A stretch of 64,000 nucleotides of DNA from Armatimonadota bacterium (GTDB lineage: Bacteria; Armatimonadota; UBA5829; DTJY01), in NCBI GenBank assembly GCA_029907255.1, contig JARYMF010000010.1:1-64000 (forward strand), written 5' to 3'. Within the stretch, counting starts at the first letter, position 1, and each line of letters begins with the position of its first letter. Position numbers and translations under genes: made by a program. The notes below the pieces were generated by a model. It had not been told where the DNA came from and made no database searches. It was given only the letters and a program-made list of their open reading frames with translations. Below are positions 43,920 through 52,537 of this stretch, piece after piece.

Positions 43920-45740
43920 TTACTCCGGTCTTAGCCCTAATGCCTCCATCCATTCTCGCAACTTGGCAATGCGTTTATCATCCTCCGAAGGAATAACCAG
44001 CGGACGACCCCGTGCGTCTATTATCAGACCGACCACTCCGCCCTCAACCTCAACAGTGTGCAAGCGACCTCGCCCTGAACCAACATCAAAACCTCTGGCA
44101 GGAGTAATCGCAACTTCCGCTTTTTCACCCACGCCTAATGGAATCACTTTGATGCTTCCGAATGGAATGGTATAGGTCTTTGCTTCACTCTCTTGTGATT
44201 TTCGATACCTGACTGCTACGGTGCAAGCCGTCTGCCCCTCCTTGCCTATACCTACGGGAACAATTGAGGTTCCTAATTTAATGAGGCAATCACGCTCAAA
44301 AACCTGAGATGCCGCCTCGGGCATGATGGTCGAGAGTATTCCGAGCTGGGGCATCATAAATATCGAATCCACTGCCAACATTGTTACTCCCTCAGGTTGA
44401 TAGGCATCAAGCATCATAAGAGCAGCCTCTGCCCTCCTCGGAGCGTGGCTTAGGATTCCACCACTGCCGACAATCATATCGAGGTCCATCAAATGAACAA
44501 GTGTTTTGCCCGTACCTTCTTGGCTAATAGCATCGGCGATTGTCCGAACCTGCTGGACGCCCTTGAGCTCACGGGCAAGCGATTTATGATGTTCAAATGC
44601 AAGTCTGAGGGCCTCGCGTGCGACTGCCTGCTCGATATAAAGATCGCGAAGAGTCTGGGGAATCGTTGTTGGTCGAATCATCTTATTGCGAAGTTGATTC
44701 CTTACATACCCCTCATCGGCAAGGAATGGAATCCAGCGACGGATATTTTCTATCCCAGCTTCGGCGAGGACGTTGCAAATGGAGTAGCTCATGCCTAAGT
44801 TTGCGCTGACAGTACGAGTAAATACGCCAGAAAAAACGGAAAACACATCAGTTGTCGCACCACCTATATCAACTGCTAGCACATTGATTTTCTCCTGCTC
44901 GGCAATTGTTTGTATTATTTTGCCGACAGCATTCGGGGTGGACATGATTCCAGAGCTTGTCCAAGTCATCAGCTTGCTGTAGCCAGGAGCTTGTTGCATA
45001 ACGTGCTGGAGGAACAGCTCATGGATTGCCTCACGCGCTGGTTGAAGGTTCTCGCGGTCGAGAGTTGGACGCAGATTAGGCACGACACGAAGGTCAACGC
45101 GGTCGCCAAGTATCTGCTTGACTGCTTCCACAGCATCCTTATTCCCCGCATAGATTACAGGAAGTTTAACGCCAATCCCGAGTCTCGGCTTGGGGTCGGC
45201 GGAAATAAGCATTTCAGCTATGTCAACGAGGTGTTTGACCGTCCCACCGTCAGTGCCGCCAGACATTAGTATCATATCGGGCCTAAGCTGACGAATGCGT
45301 TCGACCTTCTGATACTCCTTGCGCCCGTCATCAATGGCTATAGTATCCATGATAATCGCCCCTGCTCCGAGCGCTGCTCTTTGAGCACTTTCGGCGCTCA
45401 TCATTTTCACAACGCCTGCAACGGTCATTTGGAGGCCGCCGCCCGCGCTGGATGTTGACAGATACATGTCTACGCCTACGCCATCTTTTGTGGGCACTTG
45501 AATTTTAATTCCTTCTCCAGGATTCGACCCCTCGAAAAGTATCTTTCGGCCAGAAAGTTCTTCGACCTCGCGAACAGCATTCACCACCCCGACCGTTACA
45601 TCGTCAAACGGAGCTTCAACAGTCGTGGGAGCCTCGCCGCGAACCACAAGTCGGTATTCATCGCCTTGTTTTTCAATGAGAATTGCTTTTGTAGTAGTAC
45701 TTCCGCAATCGGTTGCCAAGATTGTTTTGACTTCTGCCAT
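43920..45740 (-). CDS. glmL: GlmL/MutL-family ASKHA ATPase
   Basis: 606 residues. The ASKHA nucleotide-binding loops are clear: phosphate-1 TDCGSTTTKAILIE (10-23) and phosphate-2 AVDIGGATTDVFSVF (289-303), with MILMSGGTDGGTV (157-168) in between. GlmL lies beside the B12-dependent glutamate mutase genes in clostridia and is thought to protect or reactivate the mutase. No mutase subunit is present here. The family also exists as orphans in Chloroflexota and related phyla. The C-terminal 130 residues (after VPVGIGKEGQ) form a beta-rich extension. Not the DNA mismatch repair protein MutL. Confidence 0.9.
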   Translation of the reverse strand: MAEVKTILATDCGSTTTKAILIEKQGDEYRLVVRGEAPTTVEAPFDDVTVGVVNAVREVEELSGRKILFEGSNPGEGIKIQVPTKDGVGVDMYLSTSSAGGGLQMTVAGVVKMMSAESAQRAALGAGAIIMDTIAIDDGRKEYQKVERIRQLRPDMILMSGGTDGGTVKHLVDIAEMLISADPKPRLGIGVKLPVIYAGNKDAVEAVKQILGDRVDLRVVPNLRPTLDRENLQPAREAIHELFLQHVMQQAPGYSKLMTWTSSGIMSTPNAVGKIIQTIAEQEKINVLAVDIGGATTDVFSVFSGVFTRTVSANLGMSYSICNVLAEAGIENIRRWIPFLADEGYVRNQLRNKMIRPTTIPQTLRDLYIEQAVAREALRLAFEHHKSLARELKGVQQVRTIADAISQEGTGKTLVHLMDLDMIVGSGGILSHAPRRAEAALMMLDAYQPEGVTMLAVDSIFMMPQLGILSTIMPEAASQVFERDCLIKLGTSIVPVGIGKEGQTACTVAVRYRKSQESEAKTYTIPFGSIKVIPLGVGEKAEVAITPARGFDVGSGRGRLHTVEVEGGVVGLIIDARGRPLVIPSEDDKRIAKLREWMEALGLRPE

Positions 45741-45836
45741 CTATGGTCTCCGTACCCGAAGGTAGGTTTCTTCGATGGCACATTCTACCACAGGGAAATT
45801 GGTGATGCAACGTTTAGAATGAGGATGCAGAGGTGT

Positions 45837-46298
45837 TTATGATGCTCGTTCGGCTTGCTCTTCTTCTTCGCACTGCTGGCGTCGGAGGGTTCGAATGAGC
45901 CAATCGCGGAATATTGCCGCTTCGACTGTTTTTCCGATTCCCTCAGCTCGATTTTTGCCTATTAACGCAAGCATTTGGACATGATGCTGCCCACGTTTAT
46001 TTCCTTCGCGTTCGAACTGCTTGTACGCTTCATCGAGCAGTCTGACGGATTCTTGTGCAGCTGCGGGGTCTTTGAACCGAAGAATACCTGAGAGTCGTCT
46101 GGCTTCTTCCGAATATGTACGACCGCTCGTAGTTACATACAGATTCTCATACTCGACCGGTCGGCCAGACTTGATGAGTACATTTGCCACATAACTGCGG
46201 TCGGTATTTAAAGCATCGGCTATTGCCTCCACATCGAGACCACGGTCATACAGCTCAATTATCCGCTCTTTTTTGGTAACTTTTTGTTGAGTCTCCAT
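45837..46298 (-). CDS. Small helix-turn-helix protein
   Basis: 153 residues. The first 45 form an HTH: KERIIELYDRGLDVEAIADAL then NTDRSYVANVLIKSGRP, like a resolvase or sigma region 4 HTH. The C-terminal helices (about 70-150) contain KDPAAAQESVRLLDEAYKQF and a run of Glu, which could dimerise. A regulator of itself or of the GlmL pair is plausible: it is 96 bases upstream of the GlmL gene on the same strand. Confidence 0.72.
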   Translation of the reverse strand: METQQKVTKKERIIELYDRGLDVEAIADALNTDRSYVANVLIKSGRPVEYENLYVTTSGRTYSEEARRLSGILRFKDPAAAQESVRLLDEAYKQFEREGNKRGQHHVQMLALIGKNRAEGIGKTVEAAIFRDWLIRTLRRQQCEEEEQAERAS

Positions 46299-46359
46299 CG
46301 CCCTTCCACAACCCTATGCGGTCGATTCAAAAACTACAGACTTTCTCTACTTTTTTGGA

Positions 46360-46377
46360 ATAATACCCAAATTCGGG
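46360..46377 (-). promoter_or_regulatory. Weak promoter with palindrome ahead of the HTH gene
   Basis: Minus strand: TATTAT (46365-46360) adjoins the near-palindrome CCCGAATTTGGG (46377-46366), which would sit inside the spacer. The -35 region is poor. The layout fits autoregulation by the HTH protein. Confidence 0.35.
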
Positions 46378-46510
46378 AACTAGGACGACGTGAAAAAACG
46401 TATTGAAAGTTGAAGAACTGATTACAGAACCTTTTTCTCCTTTCAGACCGATACCGACTGCAATTGTCATAGCTTAGCGTCTTGGATGTTATCGTAGAAC
46501 CTCCCGACGA

Positions 46511-46542
46511 AACCCTGCCGGCCGAAAAAGACCGGCAGGGTT
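46511..46542 (+). terminator. Strong hairpin with T tract, apparently orphan on the plus strand
   Basis: Perfect 11-bp arms AACCCTGCCGG (46511-46521) and CCGGCAGGGTT (46532-46542) around a ten-base loop, followed on the plus strand by ATTTCTTTGTTTA. No plus-strand gene precedes it. On the minus strand it lies 10 bases after the foldase gene but is followed by TCGTCGGGAGG, not T. Confidence 0.55.
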
Positions 46543-46552
46543 ATTTCTTTGT

Positions 46553-47818
46553 TTATTCTGAACCTTTTACCAAATTGAAAATCGCCGTTTGATAGCGTCT
46601 GAGATTGATTTTGATTGTCGCATCCCTCCATGCTTGCTGCATTAATTGGTTCAAATCGTTAGCCGACTTGCCTTTCTCAAGCATTAGTTTTTGACGGATG
46701 TGGATGCGCACTTCTTCTAAGGGTCTAACCACAGCTTCTTTCTTATCCAACACTTTGAAGATAACGTACTCGCCGCCGCCTGCCTCAATTGGGTCAGTCC
46801 ATTGACCAACAGGTGTGCTCAGTACGATATCCTGAACTTCCTTGGGCACCTCCTGGCTGCCGCGCGTAATTGGTCTCCTTAGGCGCCCGCCTGCCTTCGC
46901 CGAAACTTTGTCATCCGACAACTCCAACGCCACCTCGCCGAAATCTTTGCCCTCTCTTAACATCTGGGCGGCTTTATCCGCAATGTCCTTGTTTTTCGCA
47001 AAAATAGCGGCAACGACAGCTTGCTCAGGTACGGTGAATTCTTCAGCTTTGTGTTGGTTATAGTATTCCTCTACCTCCTTATCAGTAACTACAACGCCCT
47101 TAGTAGCAAGGTTGTATTGCGTTTGTTGAATGCGAATCATCTCCCTCATCTCGTCTTGGGTTAGGCTTCCCTCTGTAAATTGGCGTGCAATCTCAGGAAT
47201 CTTAACGGTTGCCTGCCAAGCTTCCTCGATTTGCTCAGCAGTAGGAACGACACTCTCCCTTTCCGCTAGCTTTGCCTGGAGGGATTCGCTTATTAGGTCT
47301 CTTAAAACCGATAAGCCACTAATATTTCCTTCAACGCTTAATGGAATGCGCTCAAGACGCCGGTAGTAATCACGACTGCTAATCGGTTGGCCATCCACGA
47401 TTGCAACCGGGGGCATGATTTGGAGCATTATGTCATTTAGCCAATCGTTTAAGCTTTCTGCGCCAAATTCCGTGGGGGCATTGAAAATAAAAAGTCGAGA
47501 TTTTGCAACCGCAATGCCTAAAGTTCGATTTGCTTGCTTAGGTTTGCATACGCGCACTAGCCCCCAAGGCGTATCACAATTAACAGTATAAACCCAACCC
47601 GTGCCAAGACCCATCTTGGTTTTGTAGAACGCCCAAACTTCGATCGGCTTTGCATTCGCTGGCAAGTTATATTCAAACACACTAGCACCGCCACGCAGGT
47701 CCTGATTGGCAAGCTTTGCTCCAGGGTATTGGGGAATCTCAACCGAAGCATCTGCCGCGAACACGGAGTTTATGCCAACCGCTAGCAATATCAACGCACC
47801 AAGCGAAAATAACTTCAT
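46553..47818 (-). CDS. Periplasmic parvulin-type peptidyl-prolyl isomerase (SurA/PrsA-like foldase)
   Basis: 421 residues. A signal peptide (about 1-21, ending VFAADA), an N-terminal domain of about 110 residues that looks like a small alpha+beta module, then a SurA-N-like helical region (about 130-255) and a rotamase domain (about 258-345): VPEQAVVAAIFAKNKDIADKA, FGEVALELSDDKVSAKAGGRL and WTDPIEAGGGEYVIFKVLDK. GGAGG lies eight bases before the ATG. It helps outer-membrane or secreted proteins to fold. Confidence 0.87.
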   Translation of the reverse strand: MKLFSLGALILLAVGINSVFAADASVEIPQYPGAKLANQDLRGGASVFEYNLPANAKPIEVWAFYKTKMGLGTGWVYTVNCDTPWGLVRVCKPKQANRTLGIAVAKSRLFIFNAPTEFGAESLNDWLNDIMLQIMPPVAIVDGQPISSRDYYRRLERIPLSVEGNISGLSVLRDLISESLQAKLAERESVVPTAEQIEEAWQATVKIPEIARQFTEGSLTQDEMREMIRIQQTQYNLATKGVVVTDKEVEEYYNQHKAEEFTVPEQAVVAAIFAKNKDIADKAAQMLREGKDFGEVALELSDDKVSAKAGGRLRRPITRGSQEVPKEVQDIVLSTPVGQWTDPIEAGGGEYVIFKVLDKKEAVVRPLEEVRIHIRQKLMLEKGKSANDLNQLMQQAWRDATIKINLRRYQTAIFNLVKGSE

Positions 47819-47865
47819 TTGTTCTTACCTCCAAATTAATGCATACAACATGGATTATTCCTGAA

Positions 47866-47888
47866 TGGCAAAAGAATTCCTTTTGCCA
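47866..47888. repeat. 9-bp perfect inverted repeat upstream of the foldase gene
   Basis: TGGCAAAAG (47866-47874) and CTTTTGCCA (47880-47888) around AATTC. It is 47 bases upstream of the foldase ATG in a 348-base divergent gap (47819-48166) that otherwise shows no gene or strong promoter. It may be an operator or an RNA hairpin in the leader. Confidence 0.45.
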
Positions 47889-48166
47889 GGATATGGAAGT
47901 TAAATCGAAGGACTAACCCAACCAATCGTCCAATAAATTTTGCAGATTTTACTCTGGGCAAAGTAATTGTGGCGATGCGGCCCGCTGAGATTATAGCCAA
48001 TTCAACATGTCTAACATTAATCTAGACGATTCCGCCAGCAAACGCAATAATTTCGTGATATGTAACGAGATTGCCAACCATCAAGATGTAGACGCCGCTG
48101 GCATTCCAAACGCTTTGCATTGGCTAAGCTGGCAAGATTGTAATTTATTGATTGGAGGTTACCAAT

Positions 48167-50236
48167 TTGGACTTAATGAAAGTAGGTTCATTTTTGTCGG
48201 CCGCCATAATTGCCATTTGTTTGTTCACATACGCAATTGCCACTGAAGAAAGGAGCATGCATTTGAATCCATATGATATTGGTAGCATCCACGATAACCG
48301 ATGTGAGGAAATTCGACATTTGGATATGATATACTCGTTCGCCGCACCTGCAACAAAGAAGGCATGGTCCGAGCGAGCGAAATACCTGCGCGAACAAATA
48401 CTCACAGGCGCAGGGCTCCTTCCAACGCCAGAAAAGACGCCTCTCAACGTACGCATCTTTGGACGAATCGAGCGGGACGACTACTCTATTGAAAAGGTTT
48501 ATTTCGAGAGTTTCCCAGGCTTTTATGTAACAGGCAATCTCTTCCGGCCGATTGGTAAGAAGGGACCGTTCCCGGCAGTATTAAACACCCATGGCCACTG
48601 GAGCGATGGCAGACTAGTGCATAGAGAGGAAACCTCAATCCCCGGCAGATGCATTAATTTCGCAAAGCAAGGATACATCGCATTTGCTTATGATATGATT
48701 GGCTTTCTCGACTCCAAACAGGTTGAACACCGACTTGGCCAACTTGACGGCGAACGTGAGCATTTGTGGGGCATCAGCATCGGCGGCCTGCAACTTTGGA
48801 ACAGCATCAGGGCAGTTGACTTCCTACTTTCTTTGCCCGATGTGGATAAGAACCGCATTGCATGCACCGGAGCATCCGGCGGTGGCACGCAAACCTTCCT
48901 CTTAACGGCGGTTGACGACCGGGTGAAATTTTCAGCACCTGTTAACATGATATCCTCCACAATGCAAGGCGGCTGTCAATGTGAAAACCCACCGCTCATT
49001 AGGCTTGACACAAATAACATGGAGATTGGTGCGCTAGCCGCTCCCCGTCCACTACTTCTTGTCTCCGCCACTGGCGACTGGACTGTAAAAACGCCGACAG
49101 TCGAGTTCCCTGCGATTAAAAGCGTTTACAAGCTTCTTGGTGTAGAGGATAAAGTGGCATACGTTCAGTTTGATGCACCACATAACTACAACAAAGACAG
49201 CCGTGAAGCCGTATATGCTTGGTTTGGACGTTGGATTTTAGGTAACCCAGACCCGTCAGCATTCAAGGAGCGCCCTTTTGAAATCGAGAAACCCGAAGAC
49301 ATGCTTGTTTTTGCAAAAGAGCCGCGGCCTGCAAATGCTCTGGATGCCAAAGGAATTATTGAAAACCGCATAGAGGCAGCGAAAAAACAGCTCCAAACAA
49401 TGAAACCGTACGACGAGGAAAGTTTAAAGCTGTTTCGAAAAACGTTTGGCGTGCCATTCAAGCATTGTCTTGCCGCCGTGATGCCCAAAAATGCCGAAGT
49501 TATAGCTGAACCACGCGGAACCTTTGTTTTTGGCAATTTCAAAGGCGAAAAGCTTGTGATTGGACGCAAGGGAAAAGGCGACCAAATTCCAGCCTGCCTC
49601 ATTCACCCGAATTCTACCGCAAGAAAGCCTCACGCGACATTAATCGTTGGAAGCTCCAAGAGCGACATTCTTATCAATCATGACACACTCGTCCGTATTC
49701 TCCTAGACAAAGGCACGACTGTTCTTACAATAGACTGCTTTAACACTGGAGAAGCAATTTGTGAAAATCCCAATCGAACAACAAAGTATAAATTCTTTTC
49801 TACGTATAACCGCACCGACACGGCAAATCGTGTCCAGGATATCTTAACTGCTCTGTCCTACCTACAAAGCATGAAAGGTATATCATCAGTCAGCCTTATT
49901 GGAATTGGCGAGGCGGGTCCCTGGTGCATGCTTGCTAGGGCTCTCGCTGAAGGGGTTCAAAAAACTATTATAGATGCAAATGGCTTTGACTCATCCAATG
50001 ATCAAGCTTTCGTTGAAAAGCTTTTCGTACCATGTCTCAGAAGAGCAGGTGATTTTCAAACGGCAAGTGCACTAATTTGCCCTGGCTGGCTATTTATACA
50101 CAATACAAGGGGCTTTTTCAAAACAGACTGGGTTGAGGACGTCTACCGTGCCGCTGGAGCATTGTCTTCTCTGAAAATTCGGGGCACAAGGGCCACCGAC
50201 GCCGAAATTGCCGACTGGGTTACCCGTGTTCAATAA
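48167..50236 (+). CDS. Two-domain acetylxylan-esterase-like alpha/beta hydrolase
   Basis: About 689 residues. The TTG at 48167 is the best start: GGAGG lies eight bases upstream, while the next ATG (48176) is too far. A signal or anchor helix spans about 7-25. The first domain has the triad Ser237 (CTGASGGGTQ), Asp304 (ATGDWT) and His339 (FDAPHNYN), as in AXE1/DLH-type esterases. A second hydrolase-like domain (about 490-680) has GIGEAGPW where the nucleophile elbow should be, so its nucleophile Ser is missing. The likely substrates are acetylated polysaccharides in the periplasm or outside. Confidence 0.82.
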   Translation: MDLMKVGSFLSAAIIAICLFTYAIATEERSMHLNPYDIGSIHDNRCEEIRHLDMIYSFAAPATKKAWSERAKYLREQILTGAGLLPTPEKTPLNVRIFGRIERDDYSIEKVYFESFPGFYVTGNLFRPIGKKGPFPAVLNTHGHWSDGRLVHREETSIPGRCINFAKQGYIAFAYDMIGFLDSKQVEHRLGQLDGEREHLWGISIGGLQLWNSIRAVDFLLSLPDVDKNRIACTGASGGGTQTFLLTAVDDRVKFSAPVNMISSTMQGGCQCENPPLIRLDTNNMEIGALAAPRPLLLVSATGDWTVKTPTVEFPAIKSVYKLLGVEDKVAYVQFDAPHNYNKDSREAVYAWFGRWILGNPDPSAFKERPFEIEKPEDMLVFAKEPRPANALDAKGIIENRIEAAKKQLQTMKPYDEESLKLFRKTFGVPFKHCLAAVMPKNAEVIAEPRGTFVFGNFKGEKLVIGRKGKGDQIPACLIHPNSTARKPHATLIVGSSKSDILINHDTLVRILLDKGTTVLTIDCFNTGEAICENPNRTTKYKFFSTYNRTDTANRVQDILTALSYLQSMKGISSVSLIGIGEAGPWCMLARALAEGVQKTIIDANGFDSSNDQAFVEKLFVPCLRRAGDFQTASALICPGWLFIHNTRGFFKTDWVEDVYRAAGALSSLKIRGTRATDAEIADWVTRVQ

Positions 50237-50245
50237 TTTTATAAA

Positions 50246-50270
50246 ACGGCGGCTACAGTACTGCCGCCGT
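50246..50270 (+). terminator. GC-rich hairpin after the esterase gene
   Basis: ACGGCGGC (50246-50253) and GCCGCCGT (50263-50270) form a stem with a nine-base loop. The T tract is poor (GAGTTTCC). It probably works with the next hairpin to end the esterase transcript. Confidence 0.4.
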
Positions 50271-50304
50271 GAGTTTCCAATGCATTTGCAATTATTAAAA
50301 ACAA

Positions 50305-50339
50305 AGGGTTCGCAGGCTTAAAGTTCTCCCGCAAACCCT
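50305..50339 (-). terminator. Terminator of the MFS gene (bidirectional)
   Basis: Arms 50305-50316 and 50328-50339 pair at 10 of 12 positions, with wobble pairs at the rest. On the minus strand they are followed by TTGTTTTTAATAATTG, and on the plus strand by AATAATTTTCTA. Confidence 0.7.
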
Positions 50340-50383
50340 AATAATTTTCTAAAATGAACTATTGCCGCCTAAAAAAGAACCTG

Positions 50384-51667
50384 CTAGCTCTCTTCCAACT
50401 TTGTGGTAACTTCTGGCGTCACTTCTGCCTCGGCTTGAGTAGAAGCTGCTGATTCAGCCGGGGTAAGCTTAACAGCTCTGTAACCACCCTCAAGCTTATG
50501 AATGACATAGAAGACCGCCATGACAACAGTCAGAATGGCAGGAAGAATTGCTGCATGCCTCAGAGCGCCAACGACCCCGAATTTTTCGTACCAGCCTCCA
50601 AAGATTGGCTGGGCAAAACCAGCAGAAGCCATTCCCGCGGCGCCCATCAAACCCATAAGGAGCGCCCCACCCTCAGGGAACCGCTCTGATGTGTATCCTA
50701 ACATTGTGGGCCAGAAGTAGCAAATGCCTGCAGAGAAAACCGTCGCTGCCAAAAACGCCATTACTGGCCCCTTAGCCATGCTAAGCGCAATCAAACCTAT
50801 GAAAGAAACAATTGACGAAAGCAGCAGCACACCAATGGGCGACAGTTTATGCACTACTGGACCTGCAAACACACGTCCTATCAGCATTACAAAGCTAATC
50901 CACCCAAGGACAAGGGTCCCGACCTTAATTCCGCTATTTTTCATCATCTCAGCTATCCACTGATTCGTGCCTAGCTCGGTTGCCGCACTCAACCACATAC
51001 AAACCCAAAAAACCAAATACAAGGAGAAAATGGAACGCCACATTCTAGCAGTTGACACTCCAGATTGGACGCGCTCGGTAGGCGGGAGCTTGAGCTTGAT
51101 GAACATTGCGCCGTATAAAAGCGTGGGGATGAAAAGCACGCCCGTCTTAATCTGCCAACTTGCGTTGAAAAGCGACATAATATAAGCAATAACAGTTCCA
51201 ATTACGATTCCGCCGGGCCACCACGCATGCAATGCGTTCAGTTTGGCAGTCTTGTCCTCGGGATACAATGTAGCTACTAGAGGATTGACAGCACCCTCAA
51301 TAAAACCGTTTCCAAAACCGATTAGCAAAGTTCCTATGGCTAACATTTGAATACTGTTAGCAAAGACAGTCCCACTGATGCCAGCCATGTGCAGTATCCA
51401 TGCGAATACTAGCAGTGTCTTCATCCCAAGCCAGTCGCAAACAATCCCACTTAAGGCGATTGCAATCGTGAAGCCCCAGAATGCACCCACAATCGCCCAT
51501 CCAATCGCATCTGGTGTCGCGTTAAACTGCTTCATAAAATCGCCTAGAGTGTCACCGCGAATACCAAATGCGATTGCGCTTACTACCAGCGCAATGCAAC
51601 TTGCAGCAAATAACTCTGAGCGAGCGCTCGCAACATAACTTGATGAGCTTGAAGCTTTTGTACTCAA
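50384..51667 (-). CDS. MFS transporter (FucP/sugar-permease-like)
   Basis: 427 residues from the TTG at 51667, which has GGAGG seven bases upstream; the longer frame to 51757 lacks a site. Twelve hydrophobic helices lie between residues 20 and 405. GDTLGDFMKQF in the first loop and GFGNGFIEGAVNPLVA in the fifth helix fit the Glc/Gal/fucose permease and nitrate/sugar porter-like branch. A 30-residue charged, Glu/Thr-rich tail follows. Substrate unknown. It is divergent from the ECF operon. Confidence 0.83.
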   Translation of the reverse strand: MSTKASSSSSYVASARSELFAASCIALVVSAIAFGIRGDTLGDFMKQFNATPDAIGWAIVGAFWGFTIAIALSGIVCDWLGMKTLLVFAWILHMAGISGTVFANSIQMLAIGTLLIGFGNGFIEGAVNPLVATLYPEDKTAKLNALHAWWPGGIVIGTVIAYIMSLFNASWQIKTGVLFIPTLLYGAMFIKLKLPPTERVQSGVSTARMWRSIFSLYLVFWVCMWLSAATELGTNQWIAEMMKNSGIKVGTLVLGWISFVMLIGRVFAGPVVHKLSPIGVLLLSSIVSFIGLIALSMAKGPVMAFLAATVFSAGICYFWPTMLGYTSERFPEGGALLMGLMGAAGMASAGFAQPIFGGWYEKFGVVGALRHAAILPAILTVVMAVFYVIHKLEGGYRAVKLTPAESAASTQAEAEVTPEVTTKLEES

Positions 51668-51834
51668 TTTTTTACCTCCGTGTCCGAATGAGTTCGCCAA
51701 CAACATAGTTGCACCCGCCAAATAGCCCTTTTGTAGGCACAAATTGCGGGTCTGCAACTTCTTAGCGCTTAAATTCTCTTAAATTGATAAGATTTCCTCC
51801 TTGAGTTATTCAAATTTTGCTGAAACAAAGTTGT

Positions 51835-51842
51835 GGTATAAT
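51835..51842 (+). promoter_or_regulatory. Extended -10 promoter of the ECF sigma operon
   Basis: TGG before TATAAT (51837-51842) forms an extended -10 element. No good -35 lies upstream. The start would be near 51849, inside the inverted repeat listed next. Confidence 0.5.
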
Positions 51843-51847
51843 TCGAA

Positions 51848-51865
51848 ATCCATAAAAATATGGAT
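51848..51865. repeat. Inverted repeat at the ECF operon start site
   Basis: ATCCATA (51848-51854) and TATGGAT (51859-51865) are perfect inverted copies around AAAA, centred a few bases after the expected transcription start. A repressor site or a 5'-end RNA hairpin are both possible. Confidence 0.45.
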
Positions 51866-51894
51866 GCTATTCTCTACAGCGAGAGTCAATATTA

Positions 51895-52497
51895 ATGACT
51901 AAGCCGGCTGATAAAAGCAAAATGGAGATGCCCGATTCCGAATTTGTGCGATTAGCAAAGCAAGGAAATACCTTGGCCTTTGAAAATTTATACCGGCGCT
52001 ATAACGCCAAGATTTATAATTTCTCAAGGCAAATTGTCGGGCACGAAGAGGATGCTGAAGATGCAACTCAAGAAGCTTTTGTCCGCGCATGGAACGCTCT
52101 TGAGCAATTACGAGAAGGCGATTCGTTTAATGTTTGGCTTCATCGTATTGCACTAAATGTTTGCAAGGATCTCTTAAAGAAACGCGCAAAAGCTTCGACA
52201 AATACAATAAAAATAACTCCGAATGATGAAAATAAATCTGAAGAAATCCATATCGCTGGCAAGGAACCTGACCCTTCTTCGAAGCTTGAAATTGAAGAAA
52301 AAAGGCGTGTAGTGGCAAAGGCAATTGATGCATTAAGCCCAGAACATAGGCTTGTAGTTACAATGCACCATTTGGAAGGCATGGACATCGAGAGTATAGC
52401 CGAGGTTCTTGGCACAAGGCGCGGCACTGTAATGTCGAGGCTCGCGCGAGCAAGGGAGGTTCTCCGGCGCAAGCTTGCGCCATATGTAGAACCATAG
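51895..52497 (+). CDS. ECF-subfamily RNA polymerase sigma factor
   Basis: 200 residues. Region 2 contains ALFENLYRRY-like LAFENLYRRYNAKIYNFS and DAEDATQEAFVRAW; region 4 ends SIAEVLGTRRGTVMSRLARAREVLRRKL. The region 2-4 linker (about 96-128) is unusually long and Lys/Glu/Ser-rich. The gene heads a four-gene operon with its anti-sigma. It resembles RpoE-like ECF02 sigma factors in length and neighbourhood. Confidence 0.92.
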   Translation: MTKPADKSKMEMPDSEFVRLAKQGNTLAFENLYRRYNAKIYNFSRQIVGHEEDAEDATQEAFVRAWNALEQLREGDSFNVWLHRIALNVCKDLLKKRAKASTNTIKITPNDENKSEEIHIAGKEPDPSSKLEIEEKRRVVAKAIDALSPEHRLVVTMHHLEGMDIESIAEVLGTRRGTVMSRLARAREVLRRKLAPYVEP

Positions 52498-52537
52498 AGC
52501 CAATAATAAATGAGCCATAAGCCAAAGATTCTCGACC

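Noticed and set aside
43920-45740. GlmL/MutL as the DNA mismatch repair protein MutL
   Set aside because: The fold is an ASKHA ATPase, not a GHKL ATPase; the shared name is a coincidence.
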